Assembly (NCBI GenBank): GCA_018340805.1
Contig: JACMZG010001863.1
Location: forward strand, 52,838,303 to 52,902,302
Length of the DNA: 64,000 bases
Direction: 5' to 3'
Source of the DNA: Microvelia longipes
Lineage: Eukaryota; Arthropoda; Insecta; Hemiptera; Veliidae
The notes beneath the pieces were generated by a model. It was given only the letters and a program-made list of their open reading frames with translations. It was not told the origin of the DNA and made no database searches. Position 1 is the first letter of the stretch; the number at the start of each line of letters is the position of its first letter. This document shows, one piece after another, positions 8,201 through 20,200 of this stretch. The position numbers and the translations under genes were made by a program.

Positions 8201-11200
8201 ACTGTTACACTAATGTGGGGTTGGATTTGGTCTGAGACAAGTCTGAATCTATGTTTCTGTTGTCTCCAGCTCAGGTAAAGAAGTGCTGCGAACTATCGAG
8301 GGATGGGCGAGTCACCCGTGGTGTAGTGGTTAAGGTTCTCAGCCAATACAAAGAATGAATGGACTTTAGTCATGGGTTCAATCCTAGCACGGGCTTCTAG
8401 GATTTTTATGAGAGGGATTATTTTTTTTTACGTCCTTCAGAAGGGACGTAAAGCCGGTGGTCTTGAGCCTGTACGTTGTCAGGTACTCGTTAAAGATCCC
8501 TTACCCTAAATGAAACTGGATATAGGCAAAATTTAGGACCCTCATTGTAAATTCATTATAATACTATACTGTTTCTGCCTTGTAGTTTAAAGTGTGTGGA
8601 GATTTGGTTTAACAGTGAGAGCACGTGTTGTTCCCAGTTTTCACTAGACTATAAGAGTCAGTGAAAATATGTATGATTGCTTGAAAAAGCATGAGAGGAA
8701 CCATAGAAATTCACGGCTCTTCTGTCTAGATAGATAAAATATACCTACACTTGAAATTAAAAGGAGTAGAACACTATCTTAGGGAGCTGGCAAAAAGGGC
8801 CCAACAACGTGGCCTACTTGCCTGGTAGTTACTACCTCTCCCCCCATATTACTACTATGGAGGGATGGGCACTTCCAGACTGAACATTGTGAAAGTAAAG
8901 ACATGGATTTACTGGCGTCTCTGGTCTCATAATTAACATATGTGATTTGGAATGCTGTGTTTGGTTCTGGGAGACACCTCCTAGGAATCTGCCCAACTTT
9001 GACTTTCAGGTATATGGAATGATAGACTATGTGTGGAAGAATAGAAGACCTGGAAAAGTACCAAATAGGTTCAAGACCTACAAAAAATAAAATAGAAAAT
9101 CAATACACAATATATTTTTAATCAAATATAGTTTTATAAATGAGCAGGTCTGTTTATTGTTGTCTGTTTGTTATATAAATCTGTTTATTGTTATCAGTTG
9201 ATTATATAAATCTGTTTATTGTTATCAGTTGATTATATATTTCTGTCGCTTTGCCCCTTTTCGTAAACATTTGTATATTTGTATTTCAGGTTTGAAGGGA
9301 CTCTGAATGGATCCTGGAACCAGAAGATTAAAATCAATGGTGTTCTGCATAAGAATTTGCCTTCTCAGATGGAACCACACCAACTGAAACCTCAGTGAGT
9401 TGTAAATCGATGAGTAATCACTTTCAAAATTCAAATTGATGTTTGAAATTTTAAAATTTATATTTATAGTTTTCCATTTACTGGCTAATAGAGTGGTTTG
9501 CTGGTAAGCAGACTAAGCATTTACAAACACTTGTTAGCTGTAATTAAACTATTATTTCAACCTTCTTAAAAAATTGTTTTCCTTTAGAAGGGAGTGAGAA
9601 AAATTATTTTCCACTATACAACGTTAGGAGACAAATGTAAGATCAAGAGTTGACTGTATTACTCCCTGTTCTTGAAATACTGTATCAAACTTAGGGAGGA
9701 AAAATTTTCAATATTCCTCTGTGTTTTTTCCTCCTTTGGTACACTTGGTAAAGGTTTTGCCTTTAAATGTAGAACAGATCACAGTTGAAAATAAATACAG
9801 TTATATCAAATTTTGGTACTTCTTTAAATAGTTACTCCCCCAGATGGTTACTCCCCAAAAGGGAGTAACCAAGGATTTGATTCCTTATAACAAAGTAAGA
9901 AAAGGAAGGTTGAAGGGCAAAAATGTTTATTAAAAACAAAGAAAAGGGAAAATTAATAGGAAAGGGATCCTCGGACAGTGGTCCTTTTTCCTTTTACATA
10001 CTCATGGGGCGACAGTATAGACAAATTATTGAATATAATGAATTTAATAAATAAATTGGAGATATTCAACCTTTAATGGGCATGATGTGAAAATACATGG
10101 ACACATGAGGGACACCTTTTCTATAAAAGTACCACAAAAGGAATGTTGGAAAAAACGTATAGAAATAAAATAAATATGTAATAAAATCATAAATAAATAG
10201 GTGAATATTTATTGTGAATAGAAATAATAATTATAGAATAATAAAGAACTTAAATTAATAATAAAGTAATAAACTGTAATAGTAAGTAAGTACTGTACTG
10301 TTAGTACAGTATAGTACTAACAGTATATACTATACTAACAGTATAGTACTCCCCTAAAAGGGAGTAACTACTAAAGAAGGTCACATAAATAAAAAAAAAA
10401 CAGTATAGTACTCCCCTAAAGGGAGTAACTATCTAAAGAAGGTCACATAAATAAAAAAACAACAGTATAGTACTCCCCTAAAAGGGAGTAACTATCTAAA
10501 GAAGTGCCCAAATTTCAACTCAATAGGATTATTATAATTATCTCTGGGTTTAAACAGCTTGGGATTAATGACTGTATTTCATCTCTTGTTGGTGTGCCCT
10601 GCATCCCTTGGTAGTGTGTAAATATTTCTATAATTGCTTACAGATCATTTGGTCAATTAAGTGTATCGGCAGATTTAAAATGGAAAGCAATATTTAAGCA
10701 ATGCTGGATGGGAATACTGACCAACGGGGAGGGGAAGCAAGAACTGGACACAGTGCAAGCCTGGGAGAACATAGCCATTTCTCTGTGTGGTGCCCGGCGG
10801 AGAGATCATAACAAGCACAGTGGCCACGACTCCTTGTACACCATACCTGACTTCTTATCTGCCTCACTCGACTCTGTTATTTATGCCAGGATTCTAGAAT
10901 ATCTCAATTTGGTAAGAGTTTTATTTAGAGAATTTCACAGGAGAAATAAAAGTATGGCTAATGGAATTGTGATGTGCGTAAGAACTCATAACTTTGTAAA
11001 AACATCTCAGGTGGACTTTAAAACATCTGAAACAGATGATTTTGGTGAAATTCCGGTTTCAGAAATTTAGTTCAAACACAATGAATAAATAAATATAATA
11101 TTTATTTTATAAATTGTACAAATGACAAGTAAAAAATATGTCCTTCGAAATAGTTTTTATTCAACTAATACTTTTCTTTTATTCCTATGGTAGAAATAAG

Positions 11201-14200
11201 AAAAAGTAAAAATCTGTGCTTATACTCTGTTCTCTTTCCTTGACCTTTTACAGTCTCTTGTTTTCATCTATTTAATGCTTTTAATATATTTTGAATTGCA
11301 TGTTAGCATTTATGATTTTTTTTAAATTTACGATATTTTACTTTGCATTTAACATTTATCGGTGGTAAAATATAGCAAAAACCTCTAGATTTTAAAGAAC
11401 CAACTTTGGTGAAACTTTGCAAGTAAGCTCATTTTACATCCCTCTTCAAAAGTTATATGATGAAAATTTTTAAGGGGTGAAAACTACCCTTTTATAAATA
11501 AAATTGAAAATATCATATTTTTGCATTATTTAAATCTTAATAATGTTTAAATATGTCGAACAAAGATTTACTTTGAATATTAAAATTTATTTTATAATAT
11601 ATAAGTATTTGCAACCCTTAAAAACTACCCTTTAGAGCAAAATTTCCAAAAAAATCATTCTGTGAAGCCTTAAATTATTTAATGATGCATTTTATGGAGT
11701 ATTGGAATGTATTTAATGTACATAGTTAAATTTTGTTACTATTTAATAGTTTCAACCCTTAAAAAACCACCCCTTGTGATGAAATTATATAAAAAAAATG
11801 TTTTTTCATGTATACAAACTTTAAATATCTATATATGGTAAATACCATCAATTTTGCTAAGTTTGTAATATAATGCATGTATTCAACCCTTAAAAACCAC
11901 CATTTAGAGCAATATTTAAATAAAAAACATTTTTTGAAGCTAAATAATTTAATGATGCATTATATGGAGTATTAAAATCTATTCAATATTCAAAGTTAAA
12001 TTTCTTAACTATTTAAATAGTTTCAACCCTCAAAAACTAGAGATATTGATACATTATTTATTTATTCCGAAAAAAATGACAGAAAGGTGTAAATGGTTTT
12101 TTAACAATAACTTCTTTAATTTTAAAAATATTTCAATATTTTTAAAACAGCTCATTTTGAAGGGATTTTCAAGGGCTTACAACCTCTGAAAATTTGAACT
12201 TTTTGAAGCCCTCTATTTTAAAAGCATGCCATTTGTAGGGCTTGAAAAAGGTACTTCCCACACTTATGTGCAAACTATAAACTCTAATATCTCAGTTAAT
12301 TTTTATCGCAGAGAAATTTTTAAAAAATGGAAAATTTCCAGGACAAAATTTACTAAATTTTTCCATTCCTACATATTTTTCATAATTGCATTAGTTTATG
12401 AGTTATTTTGAAAAAATCAAAACATTTCATGAAATTTTTTTTTAAATCTAAGCATTTTAAATAGCTGAACCCCTCAGGATCCATTGTAAGTACATAAATA
12501 AAGATAATTGTGCAACTGTAAAGATTAATTTTCATTTTTGTGGAAAAGACATACTAAAGAGACTTTTTTCTTCTTTTTGTAATCAGGCAATTATCTTTCA
12601 TCCAAATAACTTTTACCATAGCTCATTTTAAAGGCCTTTTTAAACACTTTAAAAAACATTATATTTTTTTTTAATGTTGATAGTCCAAGAACGGGATAAT
12701 AAAAAATTAATTAATGTGGCGACGTTTCGGCCAAGCTGGCCATAATCATGCCTTAAAAAGAAATATACTTTTTTTTTTTTTTAAACAAGTTCTTTATTGG
12801 CAAAAGTATACAATATTTATTTTGTGTTAACCGGAGCCATATTTTATTTATTGATTTGGGGTGATTTGTGCCTCTTTATTTTTATTTATTAATTTTGGTA
12901 TTAAATTTGGTTATTTTTTGGGGTGTGAGGGGGTTTGTTTGGGTTAAGGATAATTTCCAATTTTTTGGTTTGGGTATTTTGATTTTTTTTTTTTTTTTTT
13001 TTTTTTAGGATTTGCAATACAACCTAAAATATGTATAAAGAATTAGAACTACTCAACCAAGCAAAATACAGTCGGATCTCTATATAACGAACTTAAAGGT
13101 TCAAGTGAAAAAATTCGTTATATAGAAATTTCGTTGTATAGAAATTGAAAAAATAAATAACTCTGTACTATTTTATGATATTTTAATGGATATATAGGAT
13201 GAATAATAACCTCGCAGTTGCATATTCAGCAGCTTTTTCTTTTATTAGCGGTCCTGTCTGTCACAGGCATATTTTTGTCCCTTAACATTGTCACCCACTG
13301 TAAAATTGCGTCATCAATGTCTTCATACTTGCATACTCGAGAACTTTTTTTTAAATCGCCACTCGATTCGTATAACCTAAGTATAGATTCCCGATTTTTT
13401 AAAATTGTTGATATAGAACTAGGAGCGATTTTATACTTTAGAGACAAGTCTTTGTTTTTGACTCCATCGCCAGAATCTTTTAATAAATAGATTTTTTCAG
13501 AAAGGGACAGCGATTTCCGTTTTGACATTTTAATAAACTCGATTTACGAACAAATAAAAAGTTTCACAAACGAACTGATCAGACCGAATACAAAATTAAA
13601 ACTAAAAGATTTTTAGTTCTATGCTGTGTTAATCCTAATTTCACAGGAAAATTTTAAAAAAAGAGTTCGCAAAATTAAATAAGGCAGGGCGAGAATCAAT
13701 AAATACTTGTTCTGGGAAATTACAGAAAAACAGAAGTGCCGTTTTGGTCAATTCCTTGAAAGTTTGCGGGTCTTGTCTTTATCTTTATTTCTGGAAATTT
13801 TGTTCGTTATATAGAAATTTTTTTCGTTAAATAGGAACACTTTTAAACACAAAATTCAAGGGAACGTAAAAAAATTCGTTACATAGAGACTTTCGTTATA
13901 TAGAAGTTCGTTATATGAAGGTCCGACTGTATATCTAAAAACACAATAGTTACCTTAAAAAGAAAACGCAAAATCCACCCTGTTGTAAATATAGGGTTTT
14001 ATCCTATATTTGCTAGTGAGTCCTATATAGCGCATTTTTTTTTAAAAAACTACTCCTTTTGAAGTTATTTAATGATAAAAGGTTCGATTTAATGTTGATT
14101 TGAATAAATGATCACCTGCATCAGGCTGTAACTCAGGATGTATTGTTGCAGTAAATATTTTTTTTAAAAAAACCATTTGATTGGTTATTTCAAAAGGCTT

Positions 14201-17200
14201 CTGTTTTATTCTAATAATATTTTTCATAAAATGTGCAGTTTTAGAGTTATTTTTAAGTACAAAAGTAACAATTTCAATCGTGAATAACTCTGAAAGTATT
14301 GAAAATTGAACACTCTATTGAACCCGGGGTTAGTAGTAATATGGGGTAGGGGTAGCAACTACCAGGCAAGTAGGCCACGTTGTTGGGCCCTTTTTGCCAG
14401 CTCCCTAAGATAGTGTTCTACTCATCATTTCATCTAATCTAGACAGAAGAGCCGTGAATTTCTGGTTCCTCTCATGCTTTTTCAAGCAATCATACATATT
14501 TTCACTGACTCTTATAGTCTAGTGAAAACTGGGAACAACACGTGCTCTCACTGTTAAACCAAACCTCCACACACTTTAAACTACAAGGCAGAAACAGTAT
14601 AGTATTATAATGAATCTACAATGAGGGTCCTAAATTTTGCCTATACCCAGTTTCATTTAGGGTAAGGGATCTTTAACGAGTACCTGACCACTGGCTTTAT
14701 GTCCCTTCTGATGGAAGCGGTACGCAGAATTTTTATCCCTCTCATAAAAACCCTAGAGGCCTGTGCTGGGATTGAACCCATGACCAAAGTCCATTCATTC
14801 TGTGTATTGGCCGTGTACCTTAACCACTACACCTTGGGTGACTATCCCGGGGTTATTTGAAGCCTTGTCGGGGTTGCCACCCCGACAAGGGGTGGCACTC
14901 ACCCCCTGGGTTAAAGCTCACATCGGCACCATATAATTTTTTCCTTGACATTTTTGCTTAGTGTGTTTCTAATTTCAAGGCAATCCAAGTGGTTCTTCAT
15001 AATTTAGACCTAAAACTGCTGATGAATGGACTATTGATATATTTACAATAGTAAAAATACCAATAGTTCTTGTATTTGTATATTTTATTACGACGTGTTA
15101 CATACACATAAGTGGCTTTTGTTATAAATAAAAATAAATAAGTAAAATACATTTATTGGGTTTTCAGGCTTTTGAGTGCAAAGAACACCCCCTTGGCCGG
15201 ACGTTAGCAGACCTGGTGGAGGCGTACAACACAACATACGGGGGCATACTGGTCCATCCTCTGCTGCTAGAACATGCAGTGGCCGAGCTACATTCAGTCA
15301 CCCTAAGACTTTACCAAATAGTCAAGCAGCTCTTCCCTGCCCTTCCTCACCCTTCCATCAGCCCAATATATCTTCCAGACAAGTAAAACTTTCTTGTAAA
15401 CTAAACAACAAGTACAATTTGTAAACTACGGAGAGTCTATTGTTGTTGCACACTATAGACTCTCCTTAAGGGACTACTGATGTTAAAAAATAATAAAAGA
15501 AAAGAAGTCTGTCCACAAAACAAAACTTTATTGGCAAAGCGCTTTCAACCTAACTATAATACGACACACGGCTAAAATCAATTGACAGCCCGCCAAAATC
15601 TCAATGCTTTCAACCCTCTTTTTTTAACAAAAAAATCCCTTCTTTTAAGTAACAAAAAAAAAATTCCCTACTCTGGCAACACTGTAAGTCAGGTTATATT
15701 TTGAATTTTATTATTTGTTTTTATTTGATATCCTATTTTTTATTTTTTAAAAACTATTATTCATAAGTAGGAATATTGTTGTATCTTATAAATTTACCAA
15801 CTAAGTGTTGCTTTAAATTTGTTCGGGAAGTATAAATTAAGTGGAGTTAAGTTGTTAATTACGTAATGCAATGGATCATAATAGTTCTATGATAAAAGTT
15901 TGACGATTTAAATGAATCGTCAGCTATAATTACTTTTTCCCAAAACAAACTGTTTTCTTTGTGTCAAGTTTGTATTATTGAATGCGTGTTGTTTCATATC
16001 ATAAAAATAATATGATACAATATGCATCCATGATTTAAAAAAGTCAAGACTGTCATCTATTATAAGACATGCCATTTTCCAAAAAAATGCTGTCTTTTGG
16101 TTGACAGACCACAGACCCTGCGCTGTACTCAAATAGCAAGAAATGCTTGAAGAATACGTCAATGTCCATGCGTCAAATATAGGCACTCAGATCATATTAA
16201 AACTCCGCAATAATTAGATGAATTGAACAGATTGGAATGAAACAAACGAACTCAAACAGATCAATATACACAATGAGGGGAAATAAAAGCGTCGTGAGGT
16301 TACAATTGTTTACAACCAGTGTTGCCTTTTTATGATTTTATTTACGAAAAAGGTATTTTTTGTACCGAGGTTGGCATGAGGCGGAGGGGGAAAGAGCGTG
16401 GTCGGTCTGAACCAATAGAATTTTTTCCCTCACAGATTTTTGGCGCGCTGTCAATTGATTTTAGCCGTGTGTCATATTATAGAGGCCATCATCAGTGCAA
16501 AACCGTTGAGATGTTAAAGAAGTAGAGAAGTGAGTTTATGTTTTCTTACTAGGTATTAGAGTCTGACTCTAATACCTAGTAAGAATACATAGAGAGTACA
16601 TGGTTTTGCACTGATGATGGCCTCTAGTTAGGTTGAAAGTGCTTTGCCAATAAAGTTTTGTTTTGTGGAGAGACTTCTTTTCTTTTATTATTTATGCTGG
16701 ACTCAATTCACACTCATTCTACTATTATACTGATGTTATGTTTTTCATATTCCCTAAGTTACTCCATTAATATTTGACATAACATTACTTAGATGAAACG
16801 CTGCGGTTCAAAATTTTGATATCATGCTTAGAAACGGAGACCTACCGGAGTTGACAACTTTTCTAGTTTTCACAACAGCACATATTGTGCCGTTGTAAAA
16901 ACTCAGCAATAGGAGTCTAGTTTTTTCAAAGTTTTATTTTCGAGACAGTTATTGCTACACGTACAAACAAACACAATCATACAAGCAAACAAATGTAAGA
17001 ACTCACTTACATTCGTTCAAATATTTTTATACAACAAAATCAGGTACGGGATACATCAGAACTTTTCCTTATTACATCTGATTCATCCTCATCCTTCCTA
17101 CTTTGAACTCGCTTCACTCATCCTCAGGATATACAATTTGCCAAATATATACTTTAACTGGTCTTCAGACCTAGGATATACAATTTGCCAAATATATACC

Positions 17201-20200
17201 TTTAACTGGTCTCAGACTCACTTCACTCGTCCTCAGGATAAATTTGCCAAATATATACTTTAACGGGTCTTCAGACTCACTTCACTCGTCCTCAGGATAT
17301 ACAATTTGCCAAATATACTTTAAGGGTCTTCAGACTCTCACTCGTCCTTCAGGATAACAATTTGCCAAATATATACTTTAACGGGTCTTCAGACTCACTT
17401 CACTCGTCCTCAATATACAATTTGCCAAATATATACTTTAACAGGTCTTCAGACTCACTTCACTCGTCCTCAGGATATAAAATTTGCCAAATATATACTT
17501 TAACTGGTCTTCAGACTCACTTCACTTGTCCTCAGGATATACAATTTGCCAAATATACTTTAACGGGTCTTCAGACTCACTTCACTCGTCCTCAGGATAT
17601 ACAATTTGCCAAATATATACTTTAACGGGTCTTCAGACTCACTTCACTTGTCCTCATATAGTAAATACGTCAGTTTCATTCCCAGTGGTCACCCATCCAG
17701 GCACAGACCACCCTTGATGCTACTTCACTTTTATGATTAAAAAAATCATATGGAAATGAAACTTGGTTGCAGAATGGTATAATTGGATAATTTTTCCATT
17801 TTTTTTTAACTTTTTAAAAAAATGTACACAAGTCATCTGACGAAACTTTAACTTATGCTGATAATTAGATGAAGCTCAGCACATATTGCTGAGTCATAAT
17901 TGCAGGTTAATGATGCCAAAAAAAATATATTCCGCATAGCACAAGTACACCTATAGTCTGATTTTTTGTACAAAGTTTCAACTCTTTAGCATATTTACAC
18001 TGGGAGCTATAATGATGACCGAGATTCAACTTTGTGAAAACTACTCAGGAGGTCATAAAAACACCTAAAACGGATAATTCCGGTGACATCCCAGTTTCGG
18101 ATTTTTCCTACACTTTTCCTATGATATAAGTAAGGAAATATACCTAGGTGTACACGAGGAAAAGTAAAAAGTTTGATTGCAGCTAAACCCCTGGGGGGGC
18201 TCTAAAAATATATGTATTTTTTCTTATGTACATTATTTAATTTATGTGTTCACTTTATTCATAAAATATTTCACTTTTATTTTACCCCTTAACTCCTTCC
18301 CGCCCCCCTCTATACTCCCTCCCTCTTTATTTTTTTTTAAATTGTGTAAATAGGATGTTTTTGCTATCTCCAAGGAATGATAATTACAAATCTAACTAAT
18401 GCATATTTGTTTCTTTTTTTTAAGTTTTTATTAATTCAAAAACATGTTATAAATTATTAAGTAGCATGCATACCTAAAAGATGGTTGTTCAATTCTTTCA
18501 ACTCAGAATTTAATAATATTTTAGAAGTTATTGAGTAACATATATATGCAGGGAAAGACAACAGTTGTCTGTCCTTAGTGCACCTGGTATTGTAATTTTC
18601 CGAGGCGTGCCTGGTTAATGGTTGAATCCCAGTTAAATGAGAATTAAATAAGGCAGCTAAGTATGACTTAAAATATTTGAATATAACGACAAAGCTAGGA
18701 AATAACAAATTAAAATAAATTTTTGCATAAAAGTAAATAAATTCATATATAAATAAGTTAATTTATTTTTTATAATTATCAGTTATTTATCGTAAAAACT
18801 GATAAGTTATCGTTTGTTTTTTTATCTTTTCTTAGCTTGTTGAAGAACTTGTAACTGTTGAAATTTATAAAACCTATTGAGTTAATTTATTTTTTATAAT
18901 TATCAGTTATTTATCGTAAAAACTGATAACTAAGCAAGTTATCGTTTGTTTTTGATCTTTTCTTAGCTTGTTAAAGAACTTGTAACTGTTGAAACTTATA
19001 AAACCTATTGGTGATATGACATTGTAATAATTGATTTCAGTGAGGAGGTTGTGAGCCCTAGAATCCTGTTGCACCCTATGATCCTTCCTAAAGTCTACAG
19101 TTCTCTTTTTGTCCTCTACTCTCTGCAGAATAAAGCTGAAGATGACACTTACTGGAGGAGACTTCTCAAGTGGACATCCAGACACCTCTCATGGCTTTTC
19201 TTGCCACAATCTTTATCATAAGATAAATAAGAACATCTCTTATCTTCATTGGCATAGATAAGTAAGAACATCTCTTATCTTTATTGGCATAGATAAGTAA
19301 GAACATCTCTTATCTTTATTGGCATAGATAAGTAAGAACATCTCTTATCTTTATTGGCATAGATAAGTAAGAACATCTCTTATCTTTATGATTATTCACC
19401 TTTTACTTTACTGTTTATACTGCCGGTGGAGTGGAAGTTCATACCATGACTAGAGTTATACTCTAGCACTATATCTTTCTACATGCTCACATGACTAAAA
19501 ATAATCTAGAGGGAGAAAATTCTGTAGCGTAAAACAAACTAAACACTCAAATTAACAAATGTTCTTGTATTTCTCTTAATACACAGGTTAGTAATTGTAC
19601 ACAAAAACTTATAAACTTAACATGACGAACAAGGACAAAAGACCACTAACATGCTCACACTCATCATCCTGACTCAATTACACGTAACCAGACTCATTCA
19701 CACACTACAATTCAATGCTTGTAACACAGTGAAAGTGAAGAAACAAGTCCCTACAGCTGCAAGAGTGGGGATGTAGGTAGGGTTTTTTTTTTGTAGCGTG
19801 CTCCAAAAATTATTGCACGCTTAGTTTAATGGTAATACAAACTTACGATCAAAGAATAAGGTAAGTCTTACATTAACTTAATATATTTAATTTTAACATA
19901 TATACAATATTGCACTTTTCAGTTTTCTTTTAATTTCATCTATTCTATTCTAGCAAGTGCTGTTTATTCAACTAGATCAGCAGCATTTTTCCATAATTTT
20001 ATACTTACTTATCCTTATGCTCCTGCAAGATGTAATCTTTACTTGTACTTATATTACAACTATAGGTTAGGTACATTCTTATTACTCTATAGGTAAGTAA
20101 GGAAATTCTGCTTGACTTTAAGGAGTTTTCAGGAAGTAATTCTGCATTGATATATATTACTCATGAGTAGTTATTTCAGATAGATAGATGGATAGAAGGG

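Larger units (their letters stand above)
7943..9289. other. ALS2 intron with SINE and short tandem repeat
   Basis: It contains a degraded SINE head (8107-8160, with A-box-like TAGCTCAATGGTAGGGTG), the full SINE at 8309-8859, and the 31-bp repeat at 9149-9240. Nothing else was recognised in 8880-9140. Confidence 0.6.
10912..15167. other. ALS2 intron, 4.3 kb, repeat-rich
   Basis: 11090-12060 is AT-rich with a diverged repeat of roughly 260 bp built around TTCAACCCTTAAAAA and TTTAATGATGCAT. 12060-12680 is further AT-rich sequence of the same style. 12690-12760 has a GACGTTTCGGCCAAGCTGGC hairpin motif. A Tigger element and a SINE follow. 14900-15160 shows nothing recognised. Confidence 0.55.
15488..16692. 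mobile_element. Foldback element with hammerhead-like arms, interrupted by a TIR element
   Basis: The left arm (15488-15554 resuming at 16482-16502) and right arm (16604-16692) are inverse copies containing AAAAGAAAAGAAGTCT, TCCACAAAACAAAACTTTAT and GCTTTCAACCTAAC. The right arm is uninterrupted and shows the original sequence CAACCTAACTAGAGGCC. Related arms lie near 20345-20430 and 30325-30390. No ORF is present. Confidence 0.75.
15383..19040. other. ALS2 intron, 3.7 kb, with nested repeats and minisatellites
   Basis: It holds the nested foldback and TIR elements (15488-16692), the 60-bp minisatellite (17105-17657) and a direct duplication (18757-19010). 16700-17090 and 17700-18750 are AT-rich; nothing was recognised there apart from the faint repeat shared with 7215-7330. 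Confidence 0.6.

Noticed and set aside
10912..11070. Read-through extension of the ALS2 exon at 10644 to a stop at 11070
   Set aside because: The donor TTG|GTAAGA is strong, the next exon joins in phase, and the extension does not resemble alsin.
17105..17657. CRISPR-like array or repeat protein gene
   Set aside because: Units are contiguous without unique spacers, in a eukaryotic intron; the ORFs arise because the unit is near a multiple of three.
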